A stretch of 64,000 bases of DNA from Actinomycetes bacterium (lineage in GTDB: Bacteria > Actinomycetota > Acidimicrobiia > Acidimicrobiales > Ilumatobacteraceae). The first letter of the stretch is position 1. The number at the start of each line of letters is the position of its first letter. Below the pieces are notes generated by a model that was not told the DNA's origin, did no database searches, and saw nothing but the letters and a program-made list of their open reading frames with translations. The position numbers and the translations under genes are program-made. Positions 47,287 through 55,699 of this stretch are shown piece after piece. The stretch is taken from positions 1 through 64,000 of the forward strand of contig JANYCT010000034.1 of the NCBI GenBank assembly GCA_025360105.1, written 5' to 3'.

Positions 47287-49653
47287 ATGATTGCTGAGCA
47301 ACTCGACGGCACACGGATCGCGATCACGGGTTCCACCGGCTTCGTGGGCACGGCGCTCGTGGAGCGGCTGCTCCGTAGCGTGCCGGGTTGTTCGCTGGTG
47401 TTGCTCATTCGCGGCGGCAAGCGCGGCGCCCCCGAACGAGCACGCCGCGAGATCTTCAAAAACGACGCGTTCGACAGGCTGAAGGAGGAACTTCGCGAGA
47501 CGGCCGAGCCCTTTGACGCCATGCTCGAACGACGAGTCATCACCGTCAACGGCGATGTGAGTACTGATGGTCTCGGACTCAGCGAGGCCGACCGCGCCAT
47601 CTTCGCGAGCTGCGATGTGATCATCCACTCGGCCGCCGCCGTCGCGTTCGACTCACCGCTCGACACCGCCGTAGAGATCAACCTGCTCGGGCCCACGCGT
47701 GTGGCTCAGACCCTCAACGACATGAACGTGACCCCGCACCTCGTTGCGGTCAGCACGTGCTACGTGGCCGGCAACCGACGCGGCAACGCGCCCGAGGAAC
47801 TCGTCAGCGAAGGGCCTTTCGATCTCGGCCTCAACTGGCGCAAGGAGGTCGCTGCGGCGCGGCGTCTGCGCAGCGACACCGAGGCAGCGAGCCGCCTGCC
47901 CGAGCAACTACGCGAGTTCCGATCCGACGCACGCAAGGAACTCGGCGCGGCCGGCGCGCCCGCACTCGCCAGCAAGACAGAACACATCCGCGAAAAGTGG
48001 TGCACTGATCAGCTCGTCGAGGCAGGGCGTGCCCGCGCAGCGAGCATCGGTTGGCCCGACGCGTATGCCTACACCAAGGCCCTTGGCGAGCAGGCGTTGA
48101 TGGAGACGAAGGGCAACGTGCCCGTGAGCATCGTTCGCCCGAGCATCATCGAGTCGGCCTTGGCCGAGCCACGGCCTGGCTGGATCCGCGGCTTCCGAAT
48201 GGCCGAGCCCGTGATCATCAGCTACGCCCGCGGTCTGCTCACCCAGTTCCCCGGTGTCCCGGAGGGAACCGTCGACGTGATCCCGGTCGACATCGTTGTC
48301 GCAGCGATCATCGCTGTAGCCGCAATGGGACCCGAGCACGCACCGCGCATCACGCAGGTGGCAAGCGGCGGCATCAACCCGCTCAAGTACAAGACGCTCG
48401 TCGACAACGTGCGCACCTGGTTCACCGAGCATCCGCTATACGACGCCGAGGGTCAGCCCATCGTGGTACCCGAATGGCAGTTCCCGGCGCGCGGCAAGGT
48501 GCAGCAACAGCTCAAGCGGGCCAAGACGGTGGTCACCCGCACCGAGCGAGCCCTGCAGGCGTTGCCGTTGCGCGGCACCCAGGCAACCTGGGCAGCCAAG
48601 CTCGAAGAGCGCAAGCACGACATCGAGCGCGCATACGAGTACGTGCAGCTGTACGGGCTCTACACCGAGTGCGAAGCCATCTATCAGGTCGATAATCTGA
48701 TGAAGGTCTGGGACTCGCTGCCCGCGACCGATCAAGCCGCGTTCAACTGCGATCCGCGCTCGGTCGATTGGCCCAAGTACGTCACCACCATTCACCTGCC
48801 GTCGGTTGTTGCACATGCACGAGTCAAGAGCACCCCGGGCAAGAACCGCAACGACCGCGCCGATCGACTGCGCCGCAATGTGCTGTCACCCGAGCGCCAC
48901 GTGGCCGCCTTCGACCTAGAGAACACGCTGATCTCCAGCAACGTCGTGGAAAGCTTTTCGTTCCTGGCAACGCGACGACTGAACATGCCCGAGCGCATGC
49001 GATATGTACTGCGCACGTTGGCTCAGGCCCCTGGGTTGTCGAGCATGGACCGCAAGGACCGCGCCGATTTCCTGCGCTACTTCTATCGTCGTTACGAAGA
49101 TGCCCCAGTGGCGCAGATCGACGAGGACTCCAAGGATCTGCTCACGCAGTTGATCATCACCAAGAGCTTCCCCGCTGGCATGCGGCGGGTGCGCGAGCAC
49201 CGCGCCCTCGGGCACCGCACGGTGCTCATCACCGGCGCACTCGACTTCGCTGTGGCCGGGCTGAAGCCGTTGTTCGACGAGATCGTCGCGGCGGAGATGA
49301 CTGTACGACCCGACGGCACCTACAGCGGCGAGCTCGCCAAGGTTCCACCCACCGGCGAGACTCGCGCCCAGGTGTTGGCCGACTACTGCAAGGCCGAGGG
49401 CTTCCTGCTCGAAGAATGCGTTGCGTACGCCGACAGCACGTCTGACCTGCCACTGCTGGAATGTGTCGGGTTCCCGGTTGCGGTGAACCCAGAGACCCGC
49501 CTCGCAGCCATCGCTCGAAAGCGTGGTTGGCTCGTCGAGGAATGGGAGAAGGCCCCCGGCGGACCGAGGCCCCTGCTGCCCATCGGCACGATGCTGAGCG
49601 AACGCGAACGCAAGCGAACCTTTGTCGGCAGCGCACCACGGAGCCGTTTCTGA
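47287..49653 (+). CDS. fatty acyl-CoA reductase-like SDR fused to HAD-IB-like domain
   Basis: N-term ITGSTGFVGTALVERLL and YAYTKALGEQ (Yxx(x)K-type); C-term AAFDLENTLISSNVVESFSFLA...GHRTVLITGALDFAVAGL...YADSTSDLPLLECVGFPVAVNPE. Confidence 0.88.
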   Translation: MIAEQLDGTRIAITGSTGFVGTALVERLLRSVPGCSLVLLIRGGKRGAPERARREIFKNDAFDRLKEELRETAEPFDAMLERRVITVNGDVSTDGLGLSEADRAIFASCDVIIHSAAAVAFDSPLDTAVEINLLGPTRVAQTLNDMNVTPHLVAVSTCYVAGNRRGNAPEELVSEGPFDLGLNWRKEVAAARRLRSDTEAASRLPEQLREFRSDARKELGAAGAPALASKTEHIREKWCTDQLVEAGRARAASIGWPDAYAYTKALGEQALMETKGNVPVSIVRPSIIESALAEPRPGWIRGFRMAEPVIISYARGLLTQFPGVPEGTVDVIPVDIVVAAIIAVAAMGPEHAPRITQVASGGINPLKYKTLVDNVRTWFTEHPLYDAEGQPIVVPEWQFPARGKVQQQLKRAKTVVTRTERALQALPLRGTQATWAAKLEERKHDIERAYEYVQLYGLYTECEAIYQVDNLMKVWDSLPATDQAAFNCDPRSVDWPKYVTTIHLPSVVAHARVKSTPGKNRNDRADRLRRNVLSPERHVAAFDLENTLISSNVVESFSFLATRRLNMPERMRYVLRTLAQAPGLSSMDRKDRADFLRYFYRRYEDAPVAQIDEDSKDLLTQLIITKSFPAGMRRVREHRALGHRTVLITGALDFAVAGLKPLFDEIVAAEMTVRPDGTYSGELAKVPPTGETRAQVLADYCKAEGFLLEECVAYADSTSDLPLLECVGFPVAVNPETRLAAIARKRGWLVEEWEKAPGGPRPLLPIGTMLSERERKRTFVGSAPRSRF

Positions 49654-50846
49654 TGAAGGCGCTGCAGGTTTCACGCAAGGTTGCTCGCCTCGGCCTGGCC
49701 CGCATGGTGTCGGCGATCAGCCCCTCGGCCGCCGCTCGCATCGGCCCGATCGAGTTGGTCAACATCGATCCCCCGGAGTCTCTGGGCGAGGGATGGCACC
49801 AGGTGACCACCCGACTCAGCGGCATCTGCGGCAGCGACCTGAGCACCATAGAGGGCCATGCGTCCACCTACTTCGACGACTGGGTGAGCTTCCCGTTCGT
49901 GCCGGGCCATGAGGTGGTCGGCGAGCTCGCTGACGGCACTCGCGTCGTCATCGAACCGGTGCTCGGCCATGCCGCGCGCGGATTTCCATTGCCGTTTCCT
50001 GACGCCGCACCCGGCGACGGCGACGACTACGCCCATCTTGCCCTGCCCCCGCTCGAGCCGGGCATCCAGACCGGCTTCTGTCACAGCACAGGTGGCGGCT
50101 GGAGCACCACGTTCCTGGCGCACGAGAGCCAACTGCATCATGTGCCGTTCGACATGAGCGACGAGGCAGCCGTCATGATCGAGCCCGCGGCCGGTGGCAT
50201 TCACAGTGCGCTGCTGTGCTGGCCGTCGCTGGTCGGTGTCGAGAACCCGATCGTGGCGGTGCTCGGTGCCGGAACCATGGGTCTGTGCGCCATTGCCGGA
50301 CTGCGTCGTTACGTGCCGGGCGTCAAGATCCTCGTCGGTGCGCGCTATCCCCATCAGCAATCGCTGGCGCACAGTATGGGTGCCGACATCGTGGTCGCTC
50401 CGGGCGAATTGGCGCGGGCCGTTCGTCGCGAAATCGGTTGCCACGTGGTGGGCGACTACCTCAGCGGTGGGGCGCACGCCACCATCGACGCGGTAGGCAA
50501 CAGCGGCTCGATCGCCACCTGCCTGCAGATCACCAAGCCTCGCGGCCGCGTCGTGCTGATGGGCATGCCGGCCGAGGTCACCGTGGATCTCACCGGCCTC
50601 TGGCACCGAGAGACCCAGATCGTTGGCGCCTACACCTACGGCACCGAAACCCTGCCCGATGGTTCGCGGCGACGCACGTTCGACTTGGCCATGGACACCG
50701 TGGTTGCCTGCGACATGGCCCGCATGGTGTCGGCCACCTACCCGCTCGATGATTACGAAGATGCCATTTCACACGCTGCCAGCGCCGGGCGCCGCGGCGC
50801 GGTGAAGGTGGCCTTCGATTTACGTTCCACGAAGGAGAAGCACTGA
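49653..50846 (+). CDS. zinc-binding alcohol dehydrogenase family protein
   Basis: LSGICGSDLSTIEGH, PFVPGHEVVGEL, VAVLGAGTMGLCAIAGL; TGATG overlap with upstream gene. Confidence 0.9.
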   Translation: MKALQVSRKVARLGLARMVSAISPSAAARIGPIELVNIDPPESLGEGWHQVTTRLSGICGSDLSTIEGHASTYFDDWVSFPFVPGHEVVGELADGTRVVIEPVLGHAARGFPLPFPDAAPGDGDDYAHLALPPLEPGIQTGFCHSTGGGWSTTFLAHESQLHHVPFDMSDEAAVMIEPAAGGIHSALLCWPSLVGVENPIVAVLGAGTMGLCAIAGLRRYVPGVKILVGARYPHQQSLAHSMGADIVVAPGELARAVRREIGCHVVGDYLSGGAHATIDAVGNSGSIATCLQITKPRGRVVLMGMPAEVTVDLTGLWHRETQIVGAYTYGTETLPDGSRRRTFDLAMDTVVACDMARMVSATYPLDDYEDAISHAASAGRRGAVKVAFDLRSTKEKH

Positions 50847-52432
50847 TGCCTCGCCCCGGATTTGTCCTCGAGGTGGACCGCAATACGCCACCGATCATGT
50901 TCTGGCGCGGCGAGGGTTTCAGCCTCGAAAAGCTGCCCGCCGGACGTAGCCGAGTCATCTATGCACCGGAACCCGAGAAGGCGCTCGACGACATCGACGG
51001 CGCCATTCGCCATGCTCTGCTCAATCCGTACGACCACGACCCGCTGCCCGCACTCATGTTTCCCGGCATGAAGCTCACGATCGCATTCGACGATGTCAGC
51101 CTGCCACTCCCCCCGATGCGCCGGCCCGATATCCGCCAACGCGTGATCGAAGCTGTGCTCGACATCGCAGCCGACGCCGGAGTCGACGACGTGCACATCA
51201 TCGCCGCGCTCGCGCTGCACCGGCGCATGACCGAGGCTGAGTTGCGTCACGCCGTCGGTGACCGCGTCTATGACGCATTTGCCCCGCACGGGTTGCTGTA
51301 CCAGCACGACGCCGAAGACCCTGACGCGCTCGAATACCTCGGGGCCACGCCCCAAGGTGAAGACGTAGAGATCAACAAGCGCGCGGCCAACAGCGACCTG
51401 CTCGTGTACGTGAACATCAACCTCGTCGCGATGGATGGCGGCTGGAAGAGCACGGCCACGGGACTCAGCAGCTACAAGAGTCTGCAGCATCATCACAATC
51501 CCAAGACCATGGAGGCCAGCCGCAGCTTCATGGATCAGCACAAGAGCGAGTTGCACAAGAGCAACTGGCGCATGGGCAAGGTGCTCGTGGACAGCGGCGT
51601 GAAGGTGTTCCAGATCGAGACCACGATGAACACCGACACGTTCCCCAAGCCGTTCGACTTCTTGTCCAAGCGCGAGTGGGAATGGAACGCAAAGGATCGC
51701 GCGAGTTTCATCGGCGTGTCGGCCGCGTTGAAGCGCACCCCGAACCGCATGGCGCGCAACATCTTCCACGGCATCGAAGCACCGCACCAGATGACCAGCG
51801 TGCAGGCTGGCGAGGTGGGTGCGGTACACAAGGTGACCACCGAAAACGTGTACCGCCAACAACTCGTCGAGGTGCAGGGCCAGACCGACATCCTCACGAT
51901 GGGTATTCCCTACATCTGCCCCTACAACGTGAACTCGATCATGAATCCGATCCTGGTGATGTGCATGGGCTTGGGCTATCTCTTCAACATGTACCGCGGC
52001 ATGCCGCTGGTGCGCGAGGGCGGCGTGGTGATCATGACGCATCCCACACCCATCGAGTTCAATCCAGTGCACCATCCGAGCTACATCGACTTTTTCGAAC
52101 AGGTGCTCAGCGAGACCACTGACCCGTATGTGATGAGTCAGAAGTATGAGAAGTCCTTTGCCGAAGACGAGTGGTACAAGCACCTCTATCGCACCGGCCA
52201 CGCCTACCACGGCGTGCACCCGTTCTACATGTGGTACTGGGGCAGCCACGGGATGCAGCATTGCAGCCGCGTGATCATCGTCGGCGGCGATGTGAAAGCC
52301 GTGCGCCGCCTTGGTTTCACGCCGGCCTCCACCATGGACGACGCGTTCGAGATTGCATCCGATGTGGTCGGCCGTACCCCCACCATCAGCCACCTGCACG
52401 CACCACCGCTCATGGTGTGCGACGTGAAATGA
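50846..52432 (+). CDS. LarA/DUF2088-like (lactate racemase domain) protein
   Basis: ALALHRRMTEAELRHAVG and MDGGWKSTATGLSSYKSLQHHHNP match LarA blocks; TGATG overlap with upstream gene. Confidence 0.8.
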   Translation: MPRPGFVLEVDRNTPPIMFWRGEGFSLEKLPAGRSRVIYAPEPEKALDDIDGAIRHALLNPYDHDPLPALMFPGMKLTIAFDDVSLPLPPMRRPDIRQRVIEAVLDIAADAGVDDVHIIAALALHRRMTEAELRHAVGDRVYDAFAPHGLLYQHDAEDPDALEYLGATPQGEDVEINKRAANSDLLVYVNINLVAMDGGWKSTATGLSSYKSLQHHHNPKTMEASRSFMDQHKSELHKSNWRMGKVLVDSGVKVFQIETTMNTDTFPKPFDFLSKREWEWNAKDRASFIGVSAALKRTPNRMARNIFHGIEAPHQMTSVQAGEVGAVHKVTTENVYRQQLVEVQGQTDILTMGIPYICPYNVNSIMNPILVMCMGLGYLFNMYRGMPLVREGGVVIMTHPTPIEFNPVHHPSYIDFFEQVLSETTDPYVMSQKYEKSFAEDEWYKHLYRTGHAYHGVHPFYMWYWGSHGMQHCSRVIIVGGDVKAVRRLGFTPASTMDDAFEIASDVVGRTPTISHLHAPPLMVCDVK

Positions 52433-52442
52433 GCCGTCTCTG

Positions 52443-53465
52443 ATGGGCAAGCGCGACGATGCCATTCGCAATGTCACCGGCATCCGCCGCGCCGCGCGCG
52501 CCGCTGGATACGTGGAGTCCGTTGTCAACAGGGCCTTCAAACCGGTGTCGTCGAAGGGCTTTCCGTATCGCAAGCCCAACGTGCCGCGCGGCGTGGTCGT
52601 GCCGCGCGAACCATCCACGCTCGGTGCCGACTTCGAGACGGCGTGGGCGCGTAAATATCCCGCACGTCTCGGACGTGCGATGCTCACCCAGGGACCGATG
52701 CGTTGGCTCACCAAGGCCGTGGCCGCACCCACCGTGAAGGGCGCAGACCGACTTGAGGACCTGCGCATGCTCGAAACGCCACCGCCGCTCATCTTCACAC
52801 CCAACCATCACAGCCACCTCGATACCCCACTGTCGATTTATGCGATCCCCGAGCCATGGCGACACAAACTCGTAGTGGCTGCGGCCGCCGACTACTTCTT
52901 CACCACTCGCACCAAGGGCGGCGCCGCAGCGTTGGTCCTCAACGCGCTGCCCATCGATCGCGAAACCACCGGACGCAAGTCAGCCGATCAGATTCGCGAT
53001 CTCATGGCCGATGGTTGGAGTCTGCTCATCTATCCCGAGGGTGGCCGCTCCCCCGACGGTTGGGGGCAGGACTTCAAGGGCGGGGCCGCGTATCTCTCTG
53101 CGCGCACCGGCGCCGCGGTCGTGCCGATGTTCATTGATGGCACCGGGCCGATCTACGGCAAGGGGATGAAGCGTCCCAAGCCGGGTCGCACCACGGTGGT
53201 GTTCGGCAGCCCGTTGCGCGCCGAACCCGACGAGAACACACGCCGGTTCAACGCCCGCATCGAGTCGGCGGTGATGTTGCTCGGCGACGAGACGCTCACC
53301 GACTACTGGACCGCGCGTCGCAACGCCGCATCGGGGGCCAGCCCGCGCCTCACCGGACCCGAATACAACAGTTGGCGGCGCGAGTGGGCGCTCGGCGAGC
53401 GTCGTCAACTCGGCGATGCAGGTCTGCGTCGACGCCAGAAGCGCCGCTGGCCCGACATCGGCTGA
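52443..53465 (+). CDS. 1-acyl-sn-glycerol-3-phosphate acyltransferase family (PlsC)
   Basis: NHHSHLDTPL (HX4D), LLIYPEGGRSPDGW, FKGGAAYLSARTGAAVVPMFIDGT. Confidence 0.9.
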   Translation: MGKRDDAIRNVTGIRRAARAAGYVESVVNRAFKPVSSKGFPYRKPNVPRGVVVPREPSTLGADFETAWARKYPARLGRAMLTQGPMRWLTKAVAAPTVKGADRLEDLRMLETPPPLIFTPNHHSHLDTPLSIYAIPEPWRHKLVVAAAADYFFTTRTKGGAAALVLNALPIDRETTGRKSADQIRDLMADGWSLLIYPEGGRSPDGWGQDFKGGAAYLSARTGAAVVPMFIDGTGPIYGKGMKRPKPGRTTVVFGSPLRAEPDENTRRFNARIESAVMLLGDETLTDYWTARRNAASGASPRLTGPEYNSWRREWALGERRQLGDAGLRRRQKRRWPDIG

Positions 53466-53557
53466 CCTGCACCGATGTCTGCGTGAATGGTCAGCGCATG
53501 TGTACGTTGCGCTCAGCATTCACCGACCCTCAGCAAAGCAGAACCTCCCCGTGTGGA

Positions 53558-54187
53558 CTAGCCGGTTTTGGTGGGGAGCTTGATCTTGAGGCCTTTGTAG
53601 ATGAGGTGGTTGGCGTCGGCCCAACCGTTCACTGCGACGATCGCTGCGACGGTGGTGCCGTTCTTGGTCGCGATGCGCGACAGCGTGTCACCGTCGACAA
53701 CGACGTAGGTGCCGCCGGCCGACGCGTTGACCGTAGTGGTGGTCTGCGTAGGCGTCGCTCGGGGCGCCGTTGTGGCGGTCGTCGAACCACCAGTCGAACC
53801 ACCGGCTACTGGGGGAGTAGCTCCCGGCGGAATTTTGATCTTCAGCCCGGGGTAGATGAGGTGTGTCACTCCGTCGGCCCAGGTGTTGTAATCGGCAATA
53901 CCCTGCGCGGTCACGCCGTACTTTTTGGCGATGCGCACAAGAATGTCGCCGGAGAGGACGGTGTATTCCTGCTCGCCGGCGACGGTCGCGGTGGGGTCGC
54001 CGGGCTGAGCCACCTGTGTCGTAGATGGCACAGTGCTGGTGAGAATGGGCACGGCGGTGATGTAGTCCGGAGCGCTCATTTTGATCGTGGTGACGGGCGA
54101 TGCGCCGCTGCCGCCGCTGCTGCCGCATGCGGAGACGCCAACCACCGTCAGCGCGCTGACACCTATCAATAGAACTCGTGACTTCAT
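53558..54187 (-). CDS. lipoprotein with two LysM domains
   Basis: Lipobox VGVSAC; LysM-like YTVLSGDILVRIAKKYGVTAQGIADYNTW...LIYPGLKIKIPP and YVVVDGDTLSRIATKNGTTVAAIVAVNGW...LIYKGLKIKLP. Confidence 0.9.
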   Translation of the reverse strand: MKSRVLLIGVSALTVVGVSACGSSGGSGASPVTTIKMSAPDYITAVPILTSTVPSTTQVAQPGDPTATVAGEQEYTVLSGDILVRIAKKYGVTAQGIADYNTWADGVTHLIYPGLKIKIPPGATPPVAGGSTGGSTTATTAPRATPTQTTTTVNASAGGTYVVVDGDTLSRIATKNGTTVAAIVAVNGWADANHLIYKGLKIKLPTKTG

Positions 54188-54247
54188 GGGCGAGAGTTTA
54201 GGGCTCTGGTCGCCGAAAGGGCAGTCACCACAGACCGAGCAGCCTGC

Positions 54248-55699
54248 TCACGCAAGCGGACGGGTACTTGCGAGCACGGGCGACGGCAGATGGGTCTCGC
54301 CCATCAGATACCGATCTACGCTCGCCGCAGCGGCGCGGCCCTCGGCGATGGCCCACACGATGAGGCTCTGGCCGCGGCCCATGTCGCCGGCCACAAATAC
54401 CCCGGGGACCGCTGACACGAACTCGTCGCTACGACCAAGGTTGCCGCGTTCGTCGAACGTGACGCCGAGCTGATCGAGCCACGAACCCTTCGCGGGACCG
54501 ACGAAGCCGAGCGCAAGGAACACCAGATCGGCGGGCAGTTCGCGATCGGTGCCTTCGATCTTGGTGAACTTGCCACCCACCATCTCGACCTCGTGAATCA
54601 GCAGCGCACGCACATTGCCGTTCTCATCGCCGAGGAACCGCTCGGTGTTCACACTGAAGACGCGCTCGCCTCCCTCTTCGTGCGCAGACGATGCACGCAG
54701 AATGAGGCTCCATTGCGGCCACGGGTTCTCGGCGCCGCGTACCTCAGGCGGCTGCGGCATGATCTCGAGCTGCGTCACCGATGCCGCACCTTGACGGTGT
54801 GACGTGCCCAGGCAATCAGCCCCCGTATCGCCGCCGCCGATGATGACCACGTGCTTACCAGAGGCATCGATGGCCGCTGATTCGGAATCGCCCTGCTGGA
54901 CTCGATTGGCCAACGGCAAGAACTCCATGGCCTGATAGATACCAGAGAGTTCGCGTCCGGGAATCGGAAGATCGCGCCACGCCGTCGCACCGCAGGCGAG
55001 CACCAATGCGTCGTTCATGGCCAACAACACATCGATGTCGATGTTCTCACCAACGCCAGCATTGGTGCGGAACTCCGTGCCCTCGGCCTCCATCTGTTCG
55101 ATGCGACGATCGAGGTGGCGCTTTTCCATCTTGAACTCGGGGATGCCGTAACGCAGTAGCCCACCGATGCGGTCGGCACGCTCGAGCACCACAACATCGT
55201 GGCCCGCGCGCGTGAGCTGTTGAGCGCTGGCCAAGCCTGCGGGGCCCGAACCGATCACGACGACGCGCTTGCCCGTCTTCACCGACGGTAACTGCGGCGT
55301 GACCCAGCCTTCATCCCACGCGCGGTTGATGATTTCCACCTCGACCTGCTTGATGGCGACCGCGTCGGCGTTGATGCCAAGCACGCATGCCGACTCGCAC
55401 GGCGCCGGGCACAGACGACCGGTGAACTCGGGGAAGTTGTTCGTGGCGTGCAGTCGGTCGATCGCGTCGCGCCAGTGGTCGCGATAGACGAGGTCATTCC
55501 AGTCGGGGATCAGGTTGCCGAGCGGGCAGCCGTTGTTGCAGAACGGAATGCCACAGTCCATGCAACGTCCGGCCTGCAGCTTCAGATGTTCGACGTCGAA
55601 GGGTTCGTAGACCTCGTTCCAGTCGCGCAGGCGCACAGGCACCGCACGACGGGTCGGCGTCTCGCGCGGCCACTTCATGAATCCAGTTGCCTCACCCAT
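54248..55699 (-). CDS. gltD: glutamate synthase small subunit
   Basis: GRCMDCGIPFCNNGCPLGNLIPDWNDLVY, RLCPAPCESACVLGI, VIGSGPAGLASAQQLTRAGHDVVVLERADRIGGLLRYGIPEFKMEK. Confidence 0.96.
   Translation of the reverse strand: MGEATGFMKWPRETPTRRAVPVRLRDWNEVYEPFDVEHLKLQAGRCMDCGIPFCNNGCPLGNLIPDWNDLVYRDHWRDAIDRLHATNNFPEFTGRLCPAPCESACVLGINADAVAIKQVEVEIINRAWDEGWVTPQLPSVKTGKRVVVIGSGPAGLASAQQLTRAGHDVVVLERADRIGGLLRYGIPEFKMEKRHLDRRIEQMEAEGTEFRTNAGVGENIDIDVLLAMNDALVLACGATAWRDLPIPGRELSGIYQAMEFLPLANRVQQGDSESAAIDASGKHVVIIGGGDTGADCLGTSHRQGAASVTQLEIMPQPPEVRGAENPWPQWSLILRASSAHEEGGERVFSVNTERFLGDENGNVRALLIHEVEMVGGKFTKIEGTDRELPADLVFLALGFVGPAKGSWLDQLGVTFDERGNLGRSDEFVSAVPGVFVAGDMGRGQSLIVWAIAEGRAAAASVDRYLMGETHLPSPVLASTRPLA

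Noticed and set aside
50753-52804. 683-aa minus-strand ORF antisense to the LarA-like gene
   Set aside because: Antisense shadow; the plus-strand operon has coherent families and coupled starts.
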